DNA from: Ricordea florida
Taxonomy: Eukaryota; Cnidaria; Anthozoa; Corallimorpharia; Ricordeidae
Length of the DNA stretch: 64,000 bases
NCBI GenBank assembly: GCA_949710005.1
Contig: OX453280.1
Location: 10,007,489-10,071,488, forward strand
Reading direction: 5' to 3'
The first letter of the stretch is position 1, and each line of letters opens with the position of its first letter. Below are positions 52,982-61,475 of this stretch, piece after piece. The notes below the pieces were generated by a model. It made no database searches. It was not told where the DNA came from and worked only from the letters and a program-made list of their open reading frames with translations. The position numbers and the translations under genes were made by a program.

Positions 52982-53419
52982 TTACATCATTCCAATTTTT
53001 GGACGATCAAGGGGCGGCGCTTGAGTATTTGTTTGTGTATTATGAACCTTTATGGGTGGGGCTTGAAAAGGTTGCGGTATTTGTGGTATTCTGTTTTTAT
53101 TATCCTCCTTTTGTCGGTATCTCATAAACATATCAAATGCTGTAAAACCTAATCCAACAATAGATAAAACAGTAGTAAAAGATAACTCTGGCATCCATGA
53201 TTTTGATTCACTATATGTATTTTCATTAGTCTCTTCTTCCTGTTTCATTTTTTCTTCACGTTTCATTTCCCTGGCTAATGCTTCTTTTGCTTTTTTATTA
53301 TATTCCGCCAATTTTTTACCAGCCGCAACCTTTTTAGGATCTTTTGCCTTTTTTCCCGCAGTTTTTTCCTCTTCTTTTGGAGGATCTCTTGTAATTTGCT
53401 CAACAACTTCTTCAGACAT
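52982..53419 (-). CDS. Lysine-rich single-span membrane protein, 145 aa
   Basis: The start is placed at MSEEVVEQ, because an upstream in-frame ATG (MICKI) falls inside the promoter region shared with the other genes. A basic Lys/Ala-rich N-terminal half (KKAKDPKKVAAGKKLAEYNK) is followed by one hydrophobic span (LSFTTVLSIVGLGFTAFDMF, about 79-99). A proline-rich C-terminus (IPQIPQPFQAPPIKVH) completes it. The basic region may contact DNA and the span a membrane. Family unknown. Confidence 0.7.
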   Translation of the reverse strand: MSEEVVEQITRDPPKEEEKTAGKKAKDPKKVAAGKKLAEYNKKAKEALAREMKREEKMKQEEETNENTYSESKSWMPELSFTTVLSIVGLGFTAFDMFMRYRQKEDNKNRIPQIPQPFQAPPIKVHNTQTNTQAPPLDRPKIGMM

Positions 53420-53441
53420 TATTTTACATATCATTAAGAAA

Positions 53442-53449
53442 TCTTTAGA
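53442..53449 (-). promoter_or_regulatory. Late-type box, 145-aa gene
   Basis: TCTAAAGA followed by TTTCTTAATGATATG; 23 bases before the chosen ATG. Spacing supports MSEEV rather than the upstream ATG. Confidence 0.65.
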
Positions 53450-53487
53450 CCGCTTAGGAATGATATGTAAATAAAATAATAGTATGC

Positions 53488-54057
53488 TTAGTAAACAGTA
53501 TCATACCCATCAACACCTTGCTTAGTATCCTGCTCAGTTGTGTTAGAATCATCTGTAATTGTTCTTGAAACTTGTTGATTTTTGTTGAATTTTATGTGTT
53601 TAGCAACCTGGAATACTCCGCTAGCAAGTGCTGCCATTCTTCCTGCTTTCAATGCTAAGAGTCCTACAATGTTTGTTAGTTCACGATTAACTAAATCATC
53701 ATTCTTCAAATCCTTACAAAGAGCTTCTATATCATCCACGGGAACTAAATATGAAATAAGTTTGGAAACTAATTGAAGGGATGAATCAACCAATCCTCCG
53801 TTAATTTTCTTACCCATTACTGCTTGATAACGATTAAAATATTTTTCTACATCTTTTTCTGATAATTTTTTTATATCACCCAAACTCATTTCAACACCTA
53901 AATATTCCTTTGTGGTTCCAAGAGCTGCTAGAATTGCTAGTGATTCTTGTTTTATTTCAAGTTCATTATCATCATTATTTTTTCCCGGTCCTCCCTGCGG
54001 TCGGTCTGTTTTTCCTACAGTCTTTTCTTCTTCAATGTAATCTTCAACGTTTGTCAT
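53488..54057 (-). CDS. Unknown helical Polinton protein, 189 aa
   Basis: An acidic, disordered N-terminus (MTNVEDYIEEEKTVGKTDRP) leads to a helical middle (ESLAILAALGTTKEYLGVEM, YFNRYQAVMGKKINGGLVDS, LVSKLISYLVPVDDIEALCK). A hydrophobic region follows (NIVGLLALKAGRMAALASGV) and then a polar tail. It lies between the ATPase and the membrane-protein cluster. Not recognised. Confidence 0.7.
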   Translation of the reverse strand: MTNVEDYIEEEKTVGKTDRPQGGPGKNNDDNELEIKQESLAILAALGTTKEYLGVEMSLGDIKKLSEKDVEKYFNRYQAVMGKKINGGLVDSSLQLVSKLISYLVPVDDIEALCKDLKNDDLVNRELTNIVGLLALKAGRMAALASGVFQVAKHIKFNKNQQVSRTITDDSNTTEQDTKQGVDGYDTVY

Positions 54058-54080
54058 CTTTTATGGTGATACATTTACTA

Positions 54081-54088
54081 TTTTTAAA
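54081..54088 (-). promoter_or_regulatory. Late-type box, 189-aa gene
   Basis: TTTAAAAA, 24 bases before the ATG; it overlaps the stop of the ATPase gene. Confidence 0.6.
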
Positions 54089-54710
54089 TCACTTCAGGAA
54101 TCTCTAAATAGCAATTAAATGGGTGTCTTAAAGATAAACACAGTCTAGAATATTTTTCAGTTTTCAGGAGTTTAACAAACTTTTTACTAGTTTCATAATC
54201 CAAATCACCTCCATAATCTTCAAAAAACATCTTCATACCTTTCTGCGACGGATTATGAAATGAGACCACACAAGCCACATTTTCACGGAATGGTTTTGCT
54301 ATGGATGTTAATTGCTGAGTGAGAACCCAAACTGATAAACCATGATGCCTTCCGGAGAATGCCAAATCTATAAACTTGTTTGATCTTTTCTTCAAATCAT
54401 TAGAAACGGCACAATCATCTAAAATTATTAATGTATTTGTTCCAGAGAATAAAGTTTGGCAATCATTTAAAAATTCATTAATCTCATCTACATTACTAGC
54501 ATCAGGTGATAATACAAAGAAACGTTTATCTCCTCGAGCAAAATTATGATATGTTTTATTCTTAGCATAGGTTGGGCATATTAAAACAATATATTCAAAA
54601 ACTTTTCGAAATGGCCCGCGTAGCTGTTCAATTAAGTACTTTGTTTTCCCACAATTTGTTGGTCCAGTTATAATACAATGGAATGGTATTTTTTCTCGTA
54701 GTTCTTCCAT
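54084..54710 (-). CDS. A32-like genome-packaging ATPase
   Basis: 208 codons, typical length. Walker A is GPTNCGKT (residues 16-23), Walker B is LIILDDC (Asp98-Asp99), and the sensor-type motif is SGRHHGLSVWVLTQQ, with Gln132. This is the FtsK/HerA-type P-loop ATPase that pumps DNA into the capsid in Polintons, virophages, poxviruses (A32) and related viruses. It sits next to the major capsid gene, as is usual. No damage is visible. Confidence 0.9.
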   Translation of the reverse strand: MEELREKIPFHCIITGPTNCGKTKYLIEQLRGPFRKVFEYIVLICPTYAKNKTYHNFARGDKRFFVLSPDASNVDEINEFLNDCQTLFSGTNTLIILDDCAVSNDLKKRSNKFIDLAFSGRHHGLSVWVLTQQLTSIAKPFRENVACVVSFHNPSQKGMKMFFEDYGGDLDYETSKKFVKLLKTEKYSRLCLSLRHPFNCYLEIPEVI

Positions 54711-54733
54711 GATTTTTGTATCATAACATAAGG

Positions 54734-54741
54734 TTTTTAAA
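54734..54741 (-). promoter_or_regulatory. Late-type box, ATPase gene
   Basis: TTTAAAAA, 24 bases before the ATG. Confidence 0.6.
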
Positions 54742-54761
54742 TCTATTCCGCAGAGCGGGGA

Positions 54762-54774
54762 GGCCCTTCAGGCC
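54762..54774. terminator. Hairpin after the capsid gene
   Basis: GGCC-CTTCA-GGCC stem-loop in a short GC-rich patch between the capsid stop (54,781) and the ATPase promoter. Probable transcript end. Confidence 0.4.
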
Positions 54775-54780
54775 GATCAG

Positions 54781-56007
54781 TTAGTACTTAATTGATCTCA
54801 AACCTGAATTCATTATTTCCATCATTGCGTCGGCTACAACAAACATATGACAGGTTATAGTACCAGATCCGCTTTGTTTTCTTTTAATTTCAAGTTTTAC
54901 ACCATCTTGTGTATTGTTTAATGCTAGACCACCCCCATGAATACTATTATCAGGGTGAGTTCTCATATCAACCCAAAGAGCAAACTTATCAGCATAAAAA
55001 TCCTTTTCCTTTACGCCATCTCTTCCGAAACGTTTCTTTACCGACTCCCATAGATCTGATGGTATCATCCCCTTAGAGTATAATCGATTTGGAACACCAT
55101 CAACATCTATATTAATCGAGGTTATACCCGGATTGTAAAAATTCTCAGAGTTACGCGCACCTGCTGCGAATGGTAATGTAAACAAACACAATATTCCTGT
55201 CATTGATCTTCTAGGCAGATTAATATGCTGATTTATAACACCATCACCGCCTATAGAAAATGTAAAAGTTTTGTGTAGAGTGACATTTTCGTAAAAGAAT
55301 CCTTTACCAACCTGATAAGCTGCTTGCGCCTCGCGAGCTAAGTATTCACTTGAAATGGAGGAATATTCTAACTCAAGGTTTTTGATTGAATAAGATGGAG
55401 TCTTAGTAGTGTCGGAATAAACAACAATATCATTAACTGGAGCAAGTGTAATCTCAAATATTAGATGATGATCTAGAGCTTTTGGATAGAAAACTCCATG
55501 ATCGTTTAGAATAGGATGGTTTAGTGGTATACGATACTTGGTGTTATGTACTGATGCAAGGGTCACTGCCTTAACATCTTGTGTTTTCTTATCACCCGCA
55601 TTTGTCCTGAGCTTTCTCATGTTTTCAGAAGAAATACCTTGTTTTAATCTATCTTCACGTTCTTCATCTGTTAAGAATAAGTCATGATAGGTTTGAAAAA
55701 GATCATATCTTTGAGTATCTTGTAATGTTTCACCTCCAAAAAGAACTCTAAGTCTAGATACGAGATTACTACCTACATTATTCACGAGTGTGTTATTAGC
55801 ATGTCCATCTACATCTAAATCAAATAACAGAGATACGCTTCCAGGTACAATCACTAAATTCTCAGAAAGTTTTGGAATATTTATATATAATGTTTCTCCA
55901 GGGCTAGCAGATGATGGATTGAGAGTAATTCGGTTAATTGTTGATTCCGCTTTCAAACCAAATGGCTCTCTAGGAATTCTATTTGGATTAATTTTTTCAG
56001 ACGTCAT
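54781..56007 (-). CDS. Probable major capsid protein (double jelly roll)
   Basis: 408 codons, rich in beta strands, with INPNRIPREPFGLK at the start. Capsid-like stretches follow (GETLYINIPKLSENLVIVPG, SRLRVLFGGETLQDTQRYDL, IPLNHPILNDHGVFYPKAL, FEITLAPVNDIVVYSD, INIDVDGVPNRLYSKGMIPS, FALWVDMRTHPDNSIHG). Position beside the A32-type ATPase, and the fact that relics of the same protein accompany a PolB relic at 16.8-28.4 kb, support it as the main structural protein. The double jelly-roll fold is expected for Polintons but is inferred here; it is shorter than many Polinton hexons. Confidence 0.7.
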   Translation of the reverse strand: MTSEKINPNRIPREPFGLKAESTINRITLNPSSASPGETLYINIPKLSENLVIVPGSVSLLFDLDVDGHANNTLVNNVGSNLVSRLRVLFGGETLQDTQRYDLFQTYHDLFLTDEEREDRLKQGISSENMRKLRTNAGDKKTQDVKAVTLASVHNTKYRIPLNHPILNDHGVFYPKALDHHLIFEITLAPVNDIVVYSDTTKTPSYSIKNLELEYSSISSEYLAREAQAAYQVGKGFFYENVTLHKTFTFSIGGDGVINQHINLPRRSMTGILCLFTLPFAAGARNSENFYNPGITSINIDVDGVPNRLYSKGMIPSDLWESVKKRFGRDGVKEKDFYADKFALWVDMRTHPDNSIHGGGLALNNTQDGVKLEIKRKQSGSGTITCHMFVVADAMMEIMNSGLRSIKY

Positions 56008-56013
56008 TGTAAT

Positions 56014-56241
56014 TTATAAGATACTTTGACTAATCTTTAAACCTCTTGGGCAGCTGAATTGGTATTTTTTTTTATTCTCTAATTCTTCAATATGATTTAC
56101 TAAACTTTCTCTTACTCCTTCAATTACAAGAAACACATTAAAAAGATTATCTTCATCTTCCATATTTTGAATTTTTTGAATGATAATTTTTTTCATAAGC
56201 TTAATTTGATATTCGCTAAAATTTTTTTTTTCTTCCTCCAT
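56014..56241 (-). CDS. Small helical protein, 75 aa
   Basis: Charged and helical (MEEEKKNFSEYQIKLMKKII, VFLVIEGVRESLVNHIEELE) with a Ser/Cys tail. It ends in the promoter region of the capsid gene. Real rather than chance, because it has its own late-type box. Function unknown. Confidence 0.55.
   Translation of the reverse strand: MEEEKKNFSEYQIKLMKKIIIQKIQNMEDEDNLFNVFLVIEGVRESLVNHIEELENKKKYQFSCPRGLKISQSIL
56034..56041 (-). promoter_or_regulatory. Late-type box, capsid gene
   Basis: TTTAAAGA followed by a TATCTTATAAATTACA tract, 27 bases before the ATG. Confidence 0.65.
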
Positions 56242-56267
56242 TTTAATTTATAAGATACTTTGTTAAT

Positions 56268-56275
56268 TTTTTAAA
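56268..56275 (-). promoter_or_regulatory. Late-type box, 75-aa gene
   Basis: TTTAAAAA, then the same AAAGTATCTTATAAATTA tract as before the capsid gene; 27 bases before the ATG. It touches the start of the divergent integrase gene. Confidence 0.55.
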
Positions 56276-57261
56276 TGAGTTCTACTTTATCAAAAATATA
56301 TTATTCAACCGAGGGATATTGGAAAGGATATTCCGCAATTCCTAAATTAGCACAAAAAGCAAATGTAAGTGAAAATGAGGCAAAACAATGGTTACAAAAA
56401 CAAGCAATATGGCAAATATATCTACCTCCACCAAAATATATACCAAGACCGCATTGGACCGTAGAAAAACCTAATCAGATTCATCAAGCAGATTTATTAT
56501 TTTTACCGCATGATAGAGTTGTAAGAAAAACATATAAATATGCATTAGTTGTGGTTGATGTAGCATCAAGATACAAAGATGCAGAACCATTAACCTCAAA
56601 AGAAAGTAGGGAAATTTCAAATGCTTTTGAAAAAATATATTCCAGGAAGTTAAAATATCCCAAAACATTAATGGTTGATCCCGGAAAAGAATTTATGGGT
56701 GAGGTTTCAAAACTTATGAATTATCATAATGTAAGAATACAAAGAAGTGAAGCTGGAAATCATAGAGCTCAAGCATTTGTAGAAAACGCAAACAGAATAT
56801 TAGGTGAAAAATTATTTAGCCATCAATACGCGCAAGAAATGATTAGTGATGATCGATCCAGAGTATGGGTGAAACGATTACCAGATATTTTGAAAACTTT
56901 GAATAATACACCAACGAGAATAACCGGTAAAGAACCTGATAAGGCTATAAAAATGAAAGAGGTTGATATTAGTCCTAAAAATTATCAACGAGTTGTGGGT
57001 CTTGATGAGTTTAGATTACCTCTTAGTGTTAAAGTTAGATATTTATTATCTCCTGGTGAACTCGAGGGTGGTGAAAAAAGACGAGCTACAGATCCTATTT
57101 GGAGTATCAAAGTTTATGATATTACACGCAGTGTCGTTTCATCAAATCAGCCAGTTTTGTATTATTTAGTAGATGGACCTAGACGGGGGTTTGTAAGGGA
57201 AGAATTACAGGTTATTCCTTATGATACTGAGTTACCTCCTAATTCTGTTTTGCAAAGATAA
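56275..57261 (+). CDS. Polinton retroviral-type integrase
   Basis: 328 codons. The DDE core is visible: HQADLLFLP (Asp73), TLMVDPGKEFMGE (Asp135) and AQAFVENANRILGEKL (Glu170), with VVDVASRYKDAEPL between. The C-terminal part (KVRYLLSPGELEGG, PVLYYLVDGPRRGFVREEL) corresponds to the SH3/chromo-like end of Polinton integrases. It joins the element ends to host DNA. The start ATG is immediately after TTTTTTAA, so its leader is very short. Its 3' end overlaps that of PolB by 43 bases on the opposite strand. Confidence 0.95.
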   Translation: MSSTLSKIYYSTEGYWKGYSAIPKLAQKANVSENEAKQWLQKQAIWQIYLPPPKYIPRPHWTVEKPNQIHQADLLFLPHDRVVRKTYKYALVVVDVASRYKDAEPLTSKESREISNAFEKIYSRKLKYPKTLMVDPGKEFMGEVSKLMNYHNVRIQRSEAGNHRAQAFVENANRILGEKLFSHQYAQEMISDDRSRVWVKRLPDILKTLNNTPTRITGKEPDKAIKMKEVDISPKNYQRVVGLDEFRLPLSVKVRYLLSPGELEGGEKRRATDPIWSIKVYDITRSVVSSNQPVLYYLVDGPRRGFVREELQVIPYDTELPPNSVLQR

Positions 57262-60200
57262 TGCCCATAGGCAAAAGTATTTATATTATCTTCACAAATT
57301 TCTCTCTTATCATCATCACAAGACAGTGCAACTTTATTAATTGTTTCTGAAAAAACGTCGTGCTTATGACTTCTTAATACATTCATCCGTCTCATCTGTG
57401 GCTTTTTATTGAAAAGGCAATCCTTATAATCATTAAATCTTAAGGTCTTTTTCACGATTGCCTTCTTTACTCCCTTACATTTCTTTTCTTCTTCACCTTC
57501 ATCCATCTTATAGGAGTAAAGCTTTGCTCGTAGTCCTACAAATTCAGTTATCTGCCTACCGCCGGTCTCATCTTTAAACATATTAACAACTTTCTTATTC
57601 ACACCAGTCTCAATACCAGACGGATGGTCTTTAGGAAAATTGCTTGTATCAAACATTTTTCTCACATCGGGGCTAATATCTTTATAGAAATCTTCTGTTT
57701 CTATTTCATATGCAAGGCTGTCCGTATCTGTAAACAACAATTTTGCTTTTTCTCCATATTTTGGTTTAATATAATTATAGTGAAATTTGTACATTATTGT
57801 TTTACTTAGATCCAGAATGCACATACCCAAGTAAACGGGTTTATTGAATACTAGCTTTGTTTTCTTCATGTGGATAGCCACAAGATTTTCACAAAAGATA
57901 GTACGATGATTATAGTTAGGTTTTGATATTAATTTTTTTGCATCTTTTTCATTAGTAACCAATCGCACATCCACCCTTTTTCTAATGTTTTCCATTGTTT
58001 TACCAAATACGGAGTTATTCATAAGTTTGAAGAAATCTTTCTCAAAATCGTTATTTCCTTTAGCTCTTAAGTTTGTATTCAAGTCAATGTATGGTTTTAA
58101 CCAAGCTGACTCTTTGAATGTAATGCCTCTATGAATTTTTGTAACTTTTAATCCAAGACTTTCAAAAAGTTTTAGTGTTTCATGATGAACAACATACTTT
58201 ACCTTATTGTTTAGATTTGGAATCAATTTCTCAACCTTATTAATGATAAGTCTCTCTGGAGCGAGGGGGTAATCATTATGTAAATCATGAAGGCTAGTTG
58301 GGTATTCCAAATCAACCTCTATTATACAGGAGATATTTTCCCAGTTTTTAAGATCTTCTTCACTCATCCATCTAAAACCGTGTGTAGGTAGTTTTTCGCT
58401 CATTCCTCCACCATATAGATTGTTTGCGTCGAGATATGTAATATACTTTGTTTGCAATTTTGGTTCATATTCTTTCATGTAGGGGTTGTTAGCTTTCCCA
58501 TATCTAGTAGATATCATGGATACCCCACCCCGTACACCTTTTTCAATCATAAGTAGCATGTCAATGTCAGTCAGCAACTCTAAATTAACCTTTGTTATCT
58601 TTAATGCCGCATCCCAAGCTAGTCCTGGTGCTGTATAATACCAAGCAGGATCCAATCCATAGTTTTTACTACAAACATCTCTAAAATTCTCGAATACATC
58701 CGCCAAAAGTAGTACATCCGACTCAAGATATAGGTCGTGATATTCCCGCATTGTTTTCATATTGAAGGTTTCCCACACCTTTTTAGCGTGCTGGTAGTTA
58801 TCTTCTGTTATATCTTCATCGCTGAGTTTTGAGTAGAACGCTTCTTTAGGCGGAAGTTGAGTTGCATTGAGTTTATCGAAGCTATCAAACCAATCATATG
58901 GAAAAACTCCTTTTCTCAACAATAACTTTAATTTATCACCCTCAAAATACTTTTTAGTTTCATGTAGGTTTTTGTCTATTGGTGAAAGACACTTACTTTT
59001 TGCTAATAAACAATTCTTACATTTTTCACAATTACCAATACCTTTATACTGAACAATCTTTTCATCTTTTATGTATCTCTTTATACAATCCCCCGGTTTG
59101 CACGCCCCACACTTTCCACATTTTGTAAGATTATCAGTTAAATTACAAAGACTGCTTGCCATAAATTTAAATGAATCTATGAATCTAATATCGCGTTTTA
59201 CCTCAACCCGATTGCCTTCTTTATTTGTAAATGTATCAACCACAATCTTTTTTGCGAAAGAAATATACTTTTCCTCATTATTAGGTATGCAGTTTATATT
59301 ACCTTTTGTTGAGCCAAGATTCTTGATAAAAAGATGCGCGTCATATCCAGATAGGTTGTGAAATATTACAGGAAAGAACTTTGGAATCTTGTAATTTAAG
59401 TTGCATTCATTATGGGCTGCTCCTCTATAATTTCCTGTAAGATGGCAATGATCTAATACCTTATCTTCTCCCAATTCTTTCTCACAGATGTGGCAGCGGG
59501 CGGCGTTTTCATATTCTTTTTTATCCATTTCTGTCATATTAACTTTCTTTCCGTATCTAAACTTATTGTAAATTTCTCTAATATCCGACTCCAAATTATC
59601 TACAAATATCTGTGGGATATCATCATCTGGGGATTCGGCGGTGTATTGCGCAAGCTCGGGTGGAAATATTTTATCATCAAAAGATTTTATGAGATAACTG
59701 AATCCTGATGGTTTGTGTTTTTGGTATTGATTAGTAAAACTTTCACTTTCATCTGGTGAGCAGGTGTGTATTTTCTCTGGGTAACACTCAAAGTCTGCAT
59801 ATACAACAAATGGTACTCGCATTTTTCTATTGAAGTTCATAAAATTAATAAACTTAGGATTTCCATCTTTATCCATAGGCATAACAATCTTTACTTCTTC
59901 ATTTGTTTCACAATATTCAAGATGTTTTTCCAATGAAGTTTCTGACTGGAATGCATTTATACATCTAGGACAAAAGTACATCTTTGATTTATGTTTACTA
60001 ACTTTTGAGGCTAACAATCTACTAATATTCTTTATCCAGCAGTAGTGATTATTTTCACCTTCTGATATTAGAAGTAGGTTGATTAGATAACCTTTTTGTT
60101 TTTTACTTATTCTTAGTGGGCATACATCGCCTTTATCATATCCGTAAACATTAATAGTGTAGTGGGGGTTTTGTTTTTCAAACTTGTTAATTTGTTTTAG

Positions 60201-61475
60201 TGAGGTGGGAAACTCCATTCCCGACCAGTCAAAGTTCTTTGAGTTTTCCATCATTTGTTTGTTTAGTCTTTCTGGATGAATTTTTTGTATGTAAACTGCA
60301 GAGGTTACGGCCCACTTAAAACACTCGTGATCATTTTCATTCTTAACATTTATAATAGCCTTCTTTTTTGCTAATATTTGTGGTAATTCAATATATGAAC
60401 TTCCAACAAGCGGCTCGAAGGGGTCAATGTTTATATCAAAGTATTCAACTTGATCGAATTGCCAACCAGAACCTTGATTTTGAAACTTTGCAACCAATTC
60501 AAGTAAACTATTTACCATAGTATCGAATAATTCAGATAAATCAGTTGATAAAGTAATCGTTTCTACTTTTGAATGAAAGTATCCTAAGTTTACATCAATC
60601 TGTCTTGTAGCGGGATTCTTTTTTATAAACTTACACGTAAATATAAATTTCACCTTGATCGGTTTCTTTTTCTGGTTAATTAGACCAAGAACTTTTTGTT
60701 TAATTTTATTAATAAATGTTTTTGGGCCATACCCTTTTTGTCCATCTATTCTGTAAGTTTTTAGATATCCCCCCAATGCTCTTTGTTGTTCTTTTGGAGC
60801 CAATCGATTATCATTTTCCTCCAATTCCTCTCTTACACTATCAGAAAATTCATTTCTCACCTTTTTTTTTTCTTTTTCTTCTTCTTCTTCAGTTCTTGGT
60901 TTTTGATTGATGTTATTAGTAAGTTTTATGATATTTTCATTGGTTAAATCTGCAAGCTTTTTGGAAAACTCATCTTTATCCATAACCTTAAATGAATAAT
61001 TTCCCCAATTAAAAGTTTTGTTTGATGGCTTTTGTGGTTCGGGGGGTGGCGGAATTGGAACATTAATCTCAGGTCTTTGCGGTTGGTTTGGTATATTATT
61101 TCTAGGTGTAGTGGCGGGTCTTTGCGGTTGGTTTGGTATATTATTTCTAGGTGTAGTGGCGGGTCTTTGCGGTTGGTTTGGTGGATTTTCAATATTATTA
61201 AGAGCAACAATAAGTTCAGCTTTACGCAGCCTATAATAATCAGGAATATCATGATCTCTAGCAAGTTCTTTCAATTGTGGCACATTTAATCTTTGTAATT
61301 GGTTTTGAGGATTTTCAATATTAAGTGTAGCAATAAGTTCAGCTCGACGCAACAAATAATATCTTGGTATACCTCGCTCTTTGGCAAGTTCTTTCAATTG
61401 TGGCACATTTAATCTTTCTAAATTATCCATTTTATATTTCATTATTCTTCTTTTTAAATCATATATATTTATCAT
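57219..61475 (-). CDS. polB: Protein-primed family-B DNA polymerase (Polinton type)
   Basis: 1418 codons from the start chosen at 61,475; the frame stays open through the TIR tandem repeat, but that extension is repeat-derived. Order: two SAP-like repeats (18-50 and 61-92), a Pro/Gln linker, a charged region, an N-terminal domain with DHECFKWAV (Cys385) and NNHYCWIK (His477), a C2HC finger (Cys502, Cys505, His518, Cys522). The 3'-5' exonuclease follows (YADFEC, Asp561/Glu563; FHNLSGYDAHL; YHDLYLESD) with an endonuclease-VII-like CHIC...DHCHLTG...HNECN insert (661-692). Polymerase motifs: YLDANNLYGGG (Asp1016), KLMNNSVFGKT, FTDTDSLAYE. All catalytic residues are intact. It replicates the element from its ends. 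Confidence 0.95.
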   Translation of the reverse strand: MINIYDLKRRIMKYKMDNLERLNVPQLKELAKERGIPRYYLLRRAELIATLNIENPQNQLQRLNVPQLKELARDHDIPDYYRLRKAELIVALNNIENPPNQPQRPATTPRNNIPNQPQRPATTPRNNIPNQPQRPEINVPIPPPPEPQKPSNKTFNWGNYSFKVMDKDEFSKKLADLTNENIIKLTNNINQKPRTEEEEEKEKKKVRNEFSDSVREELEENDNRLAPKEQQRALGGYLKTYRIDGQKGYGPKTFINKIKQKVLGLINQKKKPIKVKFIFTCKFIKKNPATRQIDVNLGYFHSKVETITLSTDLSELFDTMVNSLLELVAKFQNQGSGWQFDQVEYFDINIDPFEPLVGSSYIELPQILAKKKAIINVKNENDHECFKWAVTSAVYIQKIHPERLNKQMMENSKNFDWSGMEFPTSLKQINKFEKQNPHYTINVYGYDKGDVCPLRISKKQKGYLINLLLISEGENNHYCWIKNISRLLASKVSKHKSKMYFCPRCINAFQSETSLEKHLEYCETNEEVKIVMPMDKDGNPKFINFMNFNRKMRVPFVVYADFECYPEKIHTCSPDESESFTNQYQKHKPSGFSYLIKSFDDKIFPPELAQYTAESPDDDIPQIFVDNLESDIREIYNKFRYGKKVNMTEMDKKEYENAARCHICEKELGEDKVLDHCHLTGNYRGAAHNECNLNYKIPKFFPVIFHNLSGYDAHLFIKNLGSTKGNINCIPNNEEKYISFAKKIVVDTFTNKEGNRVEVKRDIRFIDSFKFMASSLCNLTDNLTKCGKCGACKPGDCIKRYIKDEKIVQYKGIGNCEKCKNCLLAKSKCLSPIDKNLHETKKYFEGDKLKLLLRKGVFPYDWFDSFDKLNATQLPPKEAFYSKLSDEDITEDNYQHAKKVWETFNMKTMREYHDLYLESDVLLLADVFENFRDVCSKNYGLDPAWYYTAPGLAWDAALKITKVNLELLTDIDMLLMIEKGVRGGVSMISTRYGKANNPYMKEYEPKLQTKYITYLDANNLYGGGMSEKLPTHGFRWMSEEDLKNWENISCIIEVDLEYPTSLHDLHNDYPLAPERLIINKVEKLIPNLNNKVKYVVHHETLKLFESLGLKVTKIHRGITFKESAWLKPYIDLNTNLRAKGNNDFEKDFFKLMNNSVFGKTMENIRKRVDVRLVTNEKDAKKLISKPNYNHRTIFCENLVAIHMKKTKLVFNKPVYLGMCILDLSKTIMYKFHYNYIKPKYGEKAKLLFTDTDSLAYEIETEDFYKDISPDVRKMFDTSNFPKDHPSGIETGVNKKVVNMFKDETGGRQITEFVGLRAKLYSYKMDEGEEEKKCKGVKKAIVKKTLRFNDYKDCLFNKKPQMRRMNVLRSHKHDVFSETINKVALSCDDDKREICEDNINTFAYGHYLCKTELGGNSVS

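Noticed and set aside
53420-53434. Upstream ATG (MICKI) for the 145-aa protein
   Set aside because: It would lie between the shared promoter box and the usual start distance; MSEEV at 53,419 fits the spacing of the other genes.
61018-61289. Plus-strand ORFs rich in Gly and Trp opposite the PolB linker
   Set aside because: Antisense shadows of the Pro/Gln repeat of PolB.
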